DNA of 64,000 nucleotides from NCBI GenBank assembly GCA_040772225.1, contig JAXGYO010000003.1, positions 124,001 through 188,000 of the forward strand, in the 5' to 3' direction. The translations under genes were made by a program, and so were the position numbers. The number at the start of each line of letters is the position of its first letter. Positions within the stretch are counted from its first letter, which is position 1. Origin of the DNA: JAAYED01 sp040772225 (GTDB taxonomy: Bacteria; Chloroflexota; Anaerolineae; UBA1429). Below, piece by piece: positions 44,457 to 52,782 of this stretch. Below the pieces are notes generated by a model that saw only the letters and a program-made list of their open reading frames with translations, ran no database searches and was not told the origin of the DNA.

Positions 44457-45431
44457 CTAGGCCCCGTACCCCAGCCGCTTGAGCTCGCGTTCGTCCGAGC
44501 GCCAGTTCTTGCGCACCTTGACCCACAGATCGACATAGACCTTGCGCTCAAAGAACGCCTCGAGAGCCACCCGGGCGCCGGTGCCGATGCGCTTGAGCAT
44601 CTCACCCCGGGCGCCGATGACGATCCCCTTTTGTGAGTCGTGCTCGGTGTAAATGGTGGCGGCAATGAACAGCACCCCGTTGCTGCGCTCTGAAAACTCG
44701 GTGACCATGACCGCGCTGGCATGGGGCACCTCATGCTTCAAATGAAGCAGCACCTGTTCGCGGATCAACTCGGACGCGACAAAACGCTCAGATTGATCGG
44801 TGAGCTGGTCAGCGGGATAAAAGCGAGGACCGGGTGGGAGCCGCTTCAGGACCTCTGACAGCAACTCGCCAGTGCCCTGACCCAGTTCGGCGCTGATCAG
44901 AACCTCATGGTCAAATTGCCCGAGCGCACGGTAGGCAGCCTCGCGCTGCGCGAGAACGTCACCCTCCACCAGATCACGCTTGTTCATCACCAGCACCGCC
45001 GGGACGTTGACAAAGCGAGAGACCAGGGCGGCCACGTGGCGGTCGTTGATATCTACAGGCGATGCCAGATCGACCATAAACAGCACCAGATCTGCATCGG
45101 GCACAGCGGACTCGGCCATGGCGACCATATAGTCCCCCAGAGCGGTACGCGGATGGTGCATGCCCGGCGTATCTACAAAGATGATCTGCGCGTCCTCTCG
45201 GGTGAGGATGCCCAGCAGGCGCGTGCGCGTGGTTTGCGGCTTGCTCGTCACCGCCGCGACCTTGACCCCCATCCAGTGGTTGAGCAGCGTGGACTTGCCC
45301 ACGTTGGGCTTGCCCACGATGGCCACAAAACCACTGCGGTGATCCGGCGGCAGTTCCTCAGTGAACAGCGGCGTCTCGGGAATGTCTGGGTCCTCTTCGG
45401 GACCAGGCGTCTCCGGCCATTCGTAATCCAT
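44457..45431 (-). CDS. era: GTPase Era
   Basis: A 324-residue GTPase that assists 16S rRNA maturation and 30S assembly. G motifs are GKPNVGKSTLL, TSKPQTTR, DTPGMHHPR and MNKRD, followed by a KH domain (EHDSQKGIVIGARGEMLKRIGTGAR) that binds the 3' end of 16S rRNA. It has an acidic N-terminal extension of about 33 residues (PETPGPEEDPDIPE) not found in E. coli Era. The gene is on the minus strand, downstream of the queuosine-precursor transporter gene. Confidence 0.95.
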   Translation of the reverse strand: MDYEWPETPGPEEDPDIPETPLFTEELPPDHRSGFVAIVGKPNVGKSTLLNHWMGVKVAAVTSKPQTTRTRLLGILTREDAQIIFVDTPGMHHPRTALGDYMVAMAESAVPDADLVLFMVDLASPVDINDRHVAALVSRFVNVPAVLVMNKRDLVEGDVLAQREAAYRALGQFDHEVLISAELGQGTGELLSEVLKRLPPGPRFYPADQLTDQSERFVASELIREQVLLHLKHEVPHASAVMVTEFSERSNGVLFIAATIYTEHDSQKGIVIGARGEMLKRIGTGARVALEAFFERKVYVDLWVKVRKNWRSDERELKRLGYGA

Positions 45432-45494
45432 CTGCGATCCTTTCAGCCGGGGCGTAAACCGGTTATCTCTCGGAACAATTCACTGCCACTGGCG

Positions 45495-46187
45495 CTACAA
45501 TCTGGTGGAAAAGGGGCTAAAGTCGGTGTCATAGTCATAAAAGTCCTGGCCCTCAGCCCGCTTGAGCCCATTCACGACGCGATAGGTCACCGGTGTCATG
45601 AGCGCCTCCAACCCCACCTTGAACACATAGTTGGAGTAAAAGACCGATGCCAGGAGGGCGTTCGGCAGCACCCCGACAAAGGCGATCGCCACAAAGAGCA
45701 GGGTATCGATGCCCTCACCGACCAGGGTCGAGCCGATCGTGCGGACCCAGAGCCAGCGCCCACGCGTCCTGATCTTTAACCGGGCCATGACCCAGGAATT
45801 GCTGAAACTGCCGGCCAGGTACGCCACCAGGCTGGCGGTGACAATGCGAGGCGTCATCCCGAGAATCGCCTGATAAGCCCGCTGGTTATTCCAGCCCTCG
45901 GCCGGAGGCAGCGCCCCCACCAGCGCCAGGAACAACGCCATCCCCAGATTGGCCAGAAATCCAGCGTGAATCACGCGCCTGCCCCGGGCATAGCCATAGA
46001 CCTCGGTCAGAACATCACCAAAGATGTAGCTCACCGGAAACAACAGCGTGCCCCCGTCAAAGTTCAGCGGGCCGAGGGCGAGGATCTTGGTGGAGGCGAT
46101 GTTGCTGATGAGGAGAACCGCCACAAAGGCAGCGACAATCAGGTCATAGTAGCGATAGCTCTGACTTGTAGTTGCACCCTCAGACAT
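45495..46187 (-). CDS. yhhQ: Queuosine precursor transporter, YhhQ family
   Basis: A 230-residue membrane protein of the VUT/YhhQ family (DUF165). Characteristic segments are ISNIASTKIL, the DGGTLLFPVSYIFGDVLTEVYGYARGRRVI core and SFSNSWVMARLKIRTRGRWLWVRTIGSTLVGEGIDTLLF. The family imports queuine or preQ bases for tRNA modification. No preQ1 riboswitch was recognised in the 90 bases upstream. ATG 46187 is preferred over the TTG one codon earlier. Confidence 0.9.
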   Translation of the reverse strand: MSEGATTSQSYRYYDLIVAAFVAVLLISNIASTKILALGPLNFDGGTLLFPVSYIFGDVLTEVYGYARGRRVIHAGFLANLGMALFLALVGALPPAEGWNNQRAYQAILGMTPRIVTASLVAYLAGSFSNSWVMARLKIRTRGRWLWVRTIGSTLVGEGIDTLLFVAIAFVGVLPNALLASVFYSNYVFKVGLEALMTPVTYRVVNGLKRAEGQDFYDYDTDFSPFSTRL

Positions 46188-46280
46188 CAAGATTCACGCT
46201 ATCTCACGTCCGGCTGGTACGGATACTCGCCCGATCGAGTCGCCACTCACAGCGCGCAAGTGCGCCGTTCCACCGCGACA

Positions 46281-46487
46281 TCATCCTCCGGAGACGATAT
46301 CCACCAGCCGGATATCGTCCTCCGGCTCCACAATGACCTGATGAGTGACCAGCTTCTTGCCCCTGATGGCCAGTACCGCCAACGGGTCAAGACCGATCTG
46401 TTCGATCGCGACACGGATGCTCACCCCGCTGGTGACCTCCCAGCTGTCGTCATGATACCTGATGGTTGCCGTTGCGCCGTCTGCCAT
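46281..46487 (-). CDS. ThiS/MoaD-like sulfur carrier protein
   Basis: A 68-residue ubiquitin-like protein. It has the beta-grasp pattern (TATIRYHDDSWEV, GVSIRVAIEQIGLDP, AVLAIRGKKLVTHQVIVEPEDDIRLVDIVSGG) and ends exactly at the double glycine needed for adenylation and thiocarboxylation. The family includes ThiS, MoaD and TtuB, which supply sulfur for thiamine, molybdopterin and tRNA 2-thiouridine. No partner E1-like enzyme or thiolase is in the window. The queuosine transporter next door makes a tRNA-thiolation role attractive but unproven. ATG 46487 has GGAGCG upstream. Confidence 0.85.
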   Translation of the reverse strand: MADGATATIRYHDDSWEVTSGVSIRVAIEQIGLDPLAVLAIRGKKLVTHQVIVEPEDDIRLVDIVSGG

Positions 46488-46657
46488 ATTACGCTCCAGG
46501 AATTCTCAAGTGATTGACTCCATTATACCGGAAGGGGGACGGTGCGTCAACTGTTCGGCAGCGCGCACGCACGGGCCATGGGCGTTGCCCACAACCTCAG
46601 GCGGTGATAGAATGTCGGCCAAATACAGCGCTCTGTAATCTCAAGGACGGTCACTGC

Positions 46658-47266
46658 ATGTCGTCTCCAGATCTGCCCGCTCGGTACACGGCCTTTCACT
46701 CCGCGGGGGGCGCCCTGCTCTACTCCGGGCTGGGCGCTGCCTGGGCGCTGCTGGGCTTGCTGGAGATGCGCCCCGTGGGCATGCCCTGGGTGGCGGTCGT
46801 CCTGGGATTGATCACCGGCACCCTCGTGATCCTCTCGGTGCGAGCCATACAGCGCGCCAACTTTGTAGACGATGAAGAGATGAGCGATGAGATTCGGTCG
46901 GAACGAGGCAAGAGAGCCTCGCGCTCGCACTGGGTGCTGCGCGTTGAGGGGTTCGCGATCACGGGCATCAGCGCCGCACTGGTCTTGACGCAGAATCATG
47001 CCTATATCGCGCCAGCCACTGCCCTGATCGTGGGGCTGCACTTTGTTGCGCTGGCACCGATCCACCACACGCTGGGTGACGCGATCGCCGGCCTGTTGAT
47101 CGTTGCCCTGGCGATTGCCACCATGATCTGGGTGCCCGGCATTGCGAGTATTCACGACAACGCCATGAACATCGCCGCCGGGTTCGGCACGGCGCTTGTG
47201 CTCTGGGGCGGCGCGCTCGCGATCCTCACGGGCAAGCCAGGGTCCGCTTCACCCGAAGAGGAGTAG
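46658..47266 (+). CDS. Multi-pass membrane protein of unknown function
   Basis: A 202-residue protein with about six hydrophobic helices in two groups split by a charged loop (DDEEMSDEIRSERGKRASRSHW). No recognised family motif is visible; HxxAxxPIHHTLGD near residue 140 is the only polar stretch within a helix. The pattern resembles small integral proteins of DUF308- or HdeD-like type. ATG 46658 follows AAGGACGG. It converges on the small membrane protein at 47312. Confidence 0.7.
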   Translation: MSSPDLPARYTAFHSAGGALLYSGLGAAWALLGLLEMRPVGMPWVAVVLGLITGTLVILSVRAIQRANFVDDEEMSDEIRSERGKRASRSHWVLRVEGFAITGISAALVLTQNHAYIAPATALIVGLHFVALAPIHHTLGDAIAGLLIVALAIATMIWVPGIASIHDNAMNIAAGFGTALVLWGGALAILTGKPGSASPEEE

Positions 47267-47311
47267 GCCGTCTCTGCCTGGCGCAAAGACGCGCCTCCGC
47301 ACCAGTAACCC

Positions 47312-47482
47312 TCAGGCTTTGCGGATCACCAGGTCGATCACCAGACCGATGGCCAGCGAGGCGCCAAGCACGATCAGCGACCAGGTTGTGGTGCCCGTGG
47401 CAAAGCGCAGACCCAGGGCCACCATGGCACCAATCGAAAAAGCGATGCGTGTTACCTTGTAGCGTTCGACGTTCGGCTCCAT
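47312..47482 (-). CDS. 56-residue membrane protein translationally coupled to threonine synthase
   Basis: A short open frame from ATG 47482 to a TGA at 47312. It encodes MEPNVERYKVTRIAF followed by two hydrophobic segments (IGAMVALGLRF, WSLIVLGASLAIGLVIDLVI) and a basic RKA end. The start overlaps the stop of the threonine synthase gene in TGATG, so it would be made by re-initiation. Hydrophobic composition and GC-rich third positions support coding. Function is unknown. Confidence 0.72.
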   Translation of the reverse strand: MEPNVERYKVTRIAFSIGAMVALGLRFATGTTTWSLIVLGASLAIGLVIDLVIRKA

Positions 47483-48645
47483 CAGACTCCTTCAGCAAAC
47501 AGGGCGTCGATCTGAGGCATGGCCTTGAGTCCATGGCCGGTGATCACCGATACAATGGTCTCCTTTGGATCGGGGCCCTGGTTGACGTATTGCGCCAGCC
47601 CCGCCAGCGTGGCTGCCGCAGTCGGCTCCAAAGCATAGCCCAGACGCCACCACACCCGCAGCGCCTGCAGAATCTCGGCCTCACTCACTGCTAGTACCTC
47701 GCCACCGGTGCGCCCGATCACCGCCAACATCTGGGCACCGCGCACCGGGTCACCGATCGCGATCCCCTCGGCCAGTGTGGCCTCTGGTGTTACAGGCGTG
47801 ATCTCAAGTGCTCCCCGCCCGTAGGCAGCGGCAACCGGTGCGCAGGCCTCCGCCTGGACCGCAACCAGCCGCGGCAGCTTGCGTATCTGTCCCGCCGCCA
47901 ATAACTCGTCAAAGCCCAGCGCCGCGCCGAGGAGCAGGGTGCCGTTGCCGGCGGGGAGCACCACCGTGTCGGGCGCCTTCCAGCCCAGTTGCTCCCAGAT
48001 CTCCAGCGCAAAGGTCTTGGTGCCGTGGAGGAAAAAGGGATTCCAGACGTGACTGGCATAGTATTGCGATCCGGCGGCCTCCAGCGCCGCCTCCGCAGCA
48101 GCCGCTCGGCCACCGGCGACGGTGCGCACATCAGCGCCATAGGCCCGCATCTGAGCGAGCTTGGCGGGCGAGGTCTCTTCAGGGACATAGATCTCACAGG
48201 CGATCCCCGCACGCCCGCAATAGGCGGCCAGCGCCGTCCCCGCGTTCCCCGAAGAGTCCTCCACAACGCGCTTGACGCCAAGCGCAGCAGCCTGGCTCAC
48301 CAGCACGGCCGCGCCGCGATCCTTAAAGGAGCCGCTGGGGAACAGGTGGTCCTGCTTGAGGAATACCGACACGCCGGCCAGCCTGCCGTGTAGCATCGGC
48401 GTATACCCCTCGCCCAGCGACACAGGATCCGTGTCCCGCGCCAGAGGCAGAGCATCTTTGTAGCGCCATAGCGTCGGCCCCAGCCGCGTAATGCGCCGCC
48501 GGTCGAAGCGAGGGGCATAGAGGATGGCCAGCAACCCGCCACAGGAGCAGCGCCAAATGGGCGTATCGAGGGGGTACTGGGTGTTGCAGCGTGTACAGAC
48601 GAGTTGCTGACGCCCTGGACGATCAAGCACCGGCAGCGGCCTCAC
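47482..48645 (-). CDS. thrC: Threonine synthase (PLP-dependent) with N-terminal zinc ribbon
   Basis: A 387-residue fold-type II PLP enzyme. The N-terminal CTRCNTQY and CSCGG form a zinc ribbon common in archaeal and Chloroflexota threonine synthases. PLP Lys is in SGSFKDRGA, the SSGNAGTALAAY loop and LPAGNGTLLLGA phosphate site follow, and the C-terminus has EPTAAATLAGL. It converts O-phosphohomoserine to threonine; a related cysteate or cystathionine-type activity cannot be ruled out by eye. The GTG start at 48645 overlaps the RidA gene by 23 bases; another GTG lies five codons in. Confidence 0.87.
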   Translation of the reverse strand: MRPLPVLDRPGRQQLVCTRCNTQYPLDTPIWRCSCGGLLAILYAPRFDRRRITRLGPTLWRYKDALPLARDTDPVSLGEGYTPMLHGRLAGVSVFLKQDHLFPSGSFKDRGAAVLVSQAAALGVKRVVEDSSGNAGTALAAYCGRAGIACEIYVPEETSPAKLAQMRAYGADVRTVAGGRAAAAEAALEAAGSQYYASHVWNPFFLHGTKTFALEIWEQLGWKAPDTVVLPAGNGTLLLGAALGFDELLAAGQIRKLPRLVAVQAEACAPVAAAYGRGALEITPVTPEATLAEGIAIGDPVRGAQMLAVIGRTGGEVLAVSEAEILQALRVWWRLGYALEPTAAATLAGLAQYVNQGPDPKETIVSVITGHGLKAMPQIDALFAEGV

Positions 48646-49024
48646 CGCTCGGAATCTCTGCGATCACTTCGATCTCCACCAGAGCTCCGCGCGGCAACGG
48701 CAACGTCGGCACCGCGGACCGGGCCGGGCGGTGATCGCCCATGGCCGCCGCATAGGCAGCATTGGCACGGGCAAAGAGACTCATGTCAGTCAGGAATATG
48801 ACGGTTTTGACCACACTGTCCAGGCTGCTGCCCGCCGCCTCCAGAATGGCGGAGACGTTCGCCATCGACTGCGCCACCTGGTCCTCTATTGAGGTGGCTT
48901 TGATCTCTCCGGTGGCCGGGTCGATGGGCATCTGGCCCGATACAAATACCAGGCCCCCGGTCACGATTCCCTGGCTGTAGTGCCCGACGGCTGCGGGCGC
49001 TTTCTCTGTACTCACTATGCGCAT
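48623..49024 (-). CDS. ridA: RidA-family reactive intermediate deaminase
   Basis: A 133-residue RidA/YjgF protein that hydrolyses enamine and imine products of PLP enzymes. Signatures are AVGHYSQGI, VFVSGQMPID, VVKTVIFLTD and the catalytic Arg and Glu region RSAVPTLPLPRGALVEIEVIA. It overlaps the downstream threonine synthase gene, a sensible pairing since PLP-dependent dehydration releases 2-aminoacrylate-type by-products. ATG 49024 follows GGGAGG. Confidence 0.92.
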   Translation of the reverse strand: MRIVSTEKAPAAVGHYSQGIVTGGLVFVSGQMPIDPATGEIKATSIEDQVAQSMANVSAILEAAGSSLDSVVKTVIFLTDMSLFARANAAYAAAMGDHRPARSAVPTLPLPRGALVEIEVIAEIPSGEAAAGA

Positions 49025-49248
49025 ATCGCCTCCCTGTAAAGCAGACTTGACTCCCTCACGGATGACGGGGATCACCATCCCGAGAAAGGTCGTGCCAGAC
49101 AACGGCTCCATTCTAGCACATCCAGGTACGAGCCTGTAACTGCCGATCCGGAGCCTGTGCAACGCGTGCTGCACGCGCGATTGTACGCGACAGTCGATAC
49201 ATGCTAGACTGCGCAACACCACTCGTTCCGCCCAAGGAGGACACCAAC

Positions 49249-50574
49249 GTGCAACGCACCCTTGTCCGCGATCTCACTACCCGTGTGGACGATGAGGTCC
49301 TCGTACAGGGTTTCGTGCACGCCATTCGTGACCAAAAGGCCGTGCAGTTTCTGGTGATCCGCGACCATACTGGGATGGTGCAAGCCGTCATAGAGCGCAA
49401 TCCAGACAACCTGGCAATGAACGCGCAGGTATCCGCGCTGACCCGTGAGTCCGCCGTGAGCGTGACCGGACGGGTTGTGAGCAACCCCAGGGTGCGCATG
49501 GGCGGGATTGAGATCGCTGTGGATTCCCTCAGAATCGAGTCGCTGGCTGATCCCGAGTTACCCATCGACGTATTCGGCCGCACAGAGACCTCCGTCTCCA
49601 AGCGCCTGGACTGGCGTTTTCTGGACCTGCGCCACCCGCGCAACCAACTTCTGATGGACGTGCAGACCACCGTCGAACACGCCATGCGAACCTTTTGGAT
49701 CGACAACGGCTTTGTGGAGATCCATTCGCCCAAGATCATGGGTAGTCCCAGCGAATCGGGCGCCGAGCTCTTTGCGCTCAACTATTTCGGGCAGACGGCG
49801 TACCTGGCGCAGTCACCTCAGTTCTACAAGCAGATGGCCATCGCGGCCGGTCTGGAGCGGGTCTTTGAGATCGGCCCGGTGTTCCGTGCGGACCCCTCGC
49901 AGACCACGCGCCACGCCGCCGAGTTCACCAGCGTGGACATGGAGGTCGGCTGGATCGAGTCCCACGAGGACGTCATGCAGATCGAGGAACGCTGGCTCCA
50001 GCACGTGCTGGTGCAGGTCGCCCAGCGTCATGGCGATGCGATCCGCGAGCTGTTCGGCGTGAGCGTACAGGTGCCAGAGATCCCCTTCCCGCGGATCGCC
50101 ATGGCGGAGGCCCAGGCCGCGCTGGCGCGCGAGGGCTACAGAGCCCCAGCCGACACCCGCCCCGGCGACCTGGACCCCGGCGGCGAGCGGATGCTGCACC
50201 AGATCGTGCAGCGCACCCATGCTCACGAGTTTGTCTTTGTCACCGACTATCCCGTCTCGGTGCGCCCGTTCTACCACATGCGCCAGCCGGAGGACCCCAC
50301 GCTCACACGAAGCTTTGACCTGCTGTGGAAGGGCGTGGAGGTGACCACCGGCGCGCAGCGCGAGCACCGCTACGACGTGCTCGGCGCTCAGGCCGTGGAA
50401 AAGGGGTTGACGCCGGAATCGCTCGGCTTTTATCTGGACTTTTTCCGGTACGGGTGCCCGCCCCACGGCGGCCTCGGCTTTGGGCTGGGGCGCATGCTCA
50501 TGCAGCTCCTGGAGTTGCCCAGCCTGCGCGAGGTGACCTTCCTGCACCGCTCCCAGAACCGGCTGATGCCCTGA
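49249..50574 (+). CDS. aspS: Aspartyl-tRNA synthetase, archaeal-type (AspS2)
   Basis: A 441-residue class II synthetase. The N-terminal OB fold (VLVQGFVHAIRDQK, FLVIRDHTGMVQAV) binds the anticodon and the catalytic core has RRLDWRFLDLR-like motif 1 (SKRLDWRFLDLRHP), motif 2 (FRADPSQTTRHAAEFTSVDME) and motif 3 (GLGFGLGRMLMQLL). The length and the lack of the bacterial GAD insertion mark it as archaeal/eukaryal type. His24 in GFVHA matches the residue found in non-discriminating forms, which also charge tRNA-Asn. GTG 49249 follows AAGGAGG. It is divergent from ridA. Confidence 0.93.
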   Translation: MQRTLVRDLTTRVDDEVLVQGFVHAIRDQKAVQFLVIRDHTGMVQAVIERNPDNLAMNAQVSALTRESAVSVTGRVVSNPRVRMGGIEIAVDSLRIESLADPELPIDVFGRTETSVSKRLDWRFLDLRHPRNQLLMDVQTTVEHAMRTFWIDNGFVEIHSPKIMGSPSESGAELFALNYFGQTAYLAQSPQFYKQMAIAAGLERVFEIGPVFRADPSQTTRHAAEFTSVDMEVGWIESHEDVMQIEERWLQHVLVQVAQRHGDAIRELFGVSVQVPEIPFPRIAMAEAQAALAREGYRAPADTRPGDLDPGGERMLHQIVQRTHAHEFVFVTDYPVSVRPFYHMRQPEDPTLTRSFDLLWKGVEVTTGAQREHRYDVLGAQAVEKGLTPESLGFYLDFFRYGCPPHGGLGFGLGRMLMQLLELPSLREVTFLHRSQNRLMP

Positions 50575-50596
50575 CGCCGGCCCTTCCTGCAGCTTC

Positions 50597-50627
50597 ACGC
50601 CGCGCGGCCTTGATGGTCGCGCGGCGT
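50597..50627 (+). terminator. Terminator hairpin after aspS
   Basis: Ten-base perfect stem (50597-50606, 50618-50627) extended inward by two further pairs, followed by tgtgtt. It lies about 20 bases after the stop. Confidence 0.7.
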
Positions 50628-50698
50628 TGTGTTACCCTGACGGTGTAGGCCAAGTACGCCGCGGTAGTCGCGGCAAAGCACATACGCAGGAGGTTCAG

Positions 50699-51469
50699 AT
50701 GAAAGAGCATGTCGTAGCAGCGCAGATGTACACAGTTCGTGAGTTCTGCCAGGACCTGGAGGGCGTCAAGACCAGCATGGAGAAAGTGGCCAAGATCGGC
50801 TACACGGCGGTGCAGGTCTCGGGCTTTGGCGACGTGTCGGCGAAAGATGTCGCCAAGATCGCTGCCGACAACGGCCTGACGATCGCCTCCAGCCACATGA
50901 ACTGGGAGCGGTTCATGACCGACCTGGACGGGATCATCGAGGAGCACCAGATCTGGAACTGCACACACCCGGCCATCGGCGGCATCTTCCGGGGCTACGA
51001 GGGGGCCGAAGGCGTCAAGCGTTTCCTGGACGATCTGGCCCCGATCGCGGAAAAGCTGGCCAGCGTGGGGATGGATTTCTCCTACCACAACCACAGCCAC
51101 GAGTTCGCCAAGTATGGCGGCAAGACCTGGTTCCAGATGATGGTCGACCAGAGCACGCCCGAGCAACTCAAGCTCGAGATCGACACCTACTGGGTGCAGC
51201 ACGGCGGCGCCGATCCCGTGTACTGGATCCGCTATTGTGGCAAGCGCCAGCCCCTGCTACACCTCAAGGACATGGTCATCACGCCGCAGCGCGAGCAGCG
51301 TTTCGGCGAGATCGGCGAAGGCAACCTCAACTGGCCGGCGATCTTTGAGGCGGCTGAGGAGGTCGACGTGGAATGGTACTTTGTGGAGCAGGACCGCAGC
51401 TATGAGCGCGATCCCTTTGAATCGCTGGCGATCAGCTATCGCAACCTGAATGCAATGGGGCTCAGCTGA
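50699..51469 (+). CDS. Sugar phosphate isomerase/epimerase (xylose isomerase-like TIM barrel)
   Basis: A 256-residue AP endonuclease-2/xylose-isomerase-like barrel. Metal-binding residues are spread as in IolE-type and keto-sugar epimerases: the His in SSHMNWE, FSYHNHSHEF, LEIDTYWVQHGG, LLHLKDMV and the last Glu in WYFVEQD. It could epimerise or dehydrate a keto-sugar or inosose. It is followed after 24 bases by an L-rhamnonate dehydratase-like enzyme, making a short sugar-acid operon. ATG 50699 has AGGAGG upstream. Confidence 0.88.
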   Translation: MKEHVVAAQMYTVREFCQDLEGVKTSMEKVAKIGYTAVQVSGFGDVSAKDVAKIAADNGLTIASSHMNWERFMTDLDGIIEEHQIWNCTHPAIGGIFRGYEGAEGVKRFLDDLAPIAEKLASVGMDFSYHNHSHEFAKYGGKTWFQMMVDQSTPEQLKLEIDTYWVQHGGADPVYWIRYCGKRQPLLHLKDMVITPQREQRFGEIGEGNLNWPAIFEAAEEVDVEWYFVEQDRSYERDPFESLAISYRNLNAMGLS

Positions 51470-51493
51470 CGCTGGCAACGAGGAGGTAGATCG

Positions 51494-52693
51494 ATGAAGA
51501 TCACTGGTGTGCGATTTGTTCGTGTCAAGGGTATCTTTGATTACGACGGGCCGATGTTTGAGGAGCGCCTGGTCCGCCCCGTGGACATCTACCCGGAGTT
51601 TCGGGCGATAGGCGCGTCGCTGCCCGCCTATGCCGGCGTGCACAGCGGCCCGCCCTACCAGCTATCACAGATATTCATGTTCGTCGATAGCGATCAGGGC
51701 GTGAGCGGGATGTGGGGCCCGGTGAACGAGCCGCTTGTGCGGATCATCGCGGAGCAACTGGCCAGTATCCTGGTGGGCGAGAACCCGCAGGCCGTCGAGC
51801 GTCTGTGGGACAAGATGTACCGCAACGCCATCCATGGTCGCAAGGGCGACACGATGATGGCGATCAGCGCGGTGGACCTCGCCCTGTGGGACCTCAAGGG
51901 CAAGTTGCTGGGCGCACCCGTTTACGAGATCCTTGGTGGGCCCACGCGCGACCGCAACCAGGCCTATGCCTCCATGCTGGGTCACTCGATCGAGCCGGAG
52001 CTGGTCCGCAAACGCTGCGAGGAGGTGGTGGCACAGGGCTACAAAGCCACCAAATGGTTCTTCCGCCACGACCCGACCGAGGGCATGGAGGGCCTGCGCA
52101 AGAACGTAGAGCTGGTGCGCACGGTGCGCGAGTCCGTTGGCCCCGACGTCGAGATCATGTTCGACGCCTGGAACTCCTGGACAGTGCCCTACACGCTCCA
52201 GGTCATCGAGCAGGTGCGGGAATACCGCCCCTGGTGGATCGAAGAGCCCGTCATGCCGGATATGATCCCGCAGTATGCCGAACTCAGGCGCGAGGCGCGC
52301 GGCGTCGCGATCGCCGGGGGAGAGCATGAATACACCCGCTGGGGCATCAAGGCGCTGCTCGATGCGGGCGCCGTGGATGTGCTCCAACCCGACCCCACGT
52401 GGGCCGGCGGCCTAACGGAGATGAAAAAGATCGCCGCCCTGGCCTCGGCCTATGGTATCCCGATGGTGCCGCACCATGGCGGATTCGCCTCGCTGCATCT
52501 GATCGCTTCGGTGGATCTCACGACCTGCCCGATCCAGGAGTGGCTCATCCAGCACGGCATCCTCTCACAGGCACTGCTCACGTGGAAGATCGAGCCGGTG
52601 GACGGCTACATCGCGCTGCCCACGGCCCCGGGGCTGGGCCAGGAACTGAACGACGACCTCATCACCTCGCGCGAGGAACTGGATCTGCGCTGA
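51494..52693 (+). CDS. Enolase-superfamily acid-sugar dehydratase, L-rhamnonate dehydratase-like
   Basis: A 399-residue mandelate-racemase-subgroup enzyme. It has the HGRKGDTMMAISAVDLALWDLKGK entry, the metal ligands in MFDAWNSW, WWIEEPVMPD and GGEHEYTRWG, and a catalytic His in VPHHGGFASLH. The KATKWFFRHDPTEG and QPDPTWAGGLTEMKKIA stretches are close to the L-rhamnonate dehydratase (RhmD) group. It would dehydrate a 6-deoxy or hexonic acid to the 2-keto-3-deoxy acid. The preceding isomerase and the convergent DapA-family lyase locus fit such a route. ATG 51494 has GAGGAGG upstream. Confidence 0.9.
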   Translation: MKITGVRFVRVKGIFDYDGPMFEERLVRPVDIYPEFRAIGASLPAYAGVHSGPPYQLSQIFMFVDSDQGVSGMWGPVNEPLVRIIAEQLASILVGENPQAVERLWDKMYRNAIHGRKGDTMMAISAVDLALWDLKGKLLGAPVYEILGGPTRDRNQAYASMLGHSIEPELVRKRCEEVVAQGYKATKWFFRHDPTEGMEGLRKNVELVRTVRESVGPDVEIMFDAWNSWTVPYTLQVIEQVREYRPWWIEEPVMPDMIPQYAELRREARGVAIAGGEHEYTRWGIKALLDAGAVDVLQPDPTWAGGLTEMKKIAALASAYGIPMVPHHGGFASLHLIASVDLTTCPIQEWLIQHGILSQALLTWKIEPVDGYIALPTAPGLGQELNDDLITSREELDLR

Positions 52694-52710
52694 TAGGCGC
52701 AGCAGCAAAG

Positions 52711-52737
52711 CGAGGGCGGGCCGATGGCCCGCCCTCG
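52711..52737. terminator. Bidirectional hairpin terminator
   Basis: Perfect twelve-base stem CGAGGGCGGGCC (52711-52722) and complement (52726-52737) with GAT loop, between convergent genes. Confidence 0.8.
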
Positions 52738-52782
52738 TGTCACTTTCCGCTCCGACGCCCGGCCACGCTCCTGTGTCAGGCC

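Noticed and set aside
46188..46280. PreQ1 riboswitch upstream of the queuosine transporter gene
   Set aside because: No short hairpin followed by an A-rich pseudoknot tail was found on the minus strand.
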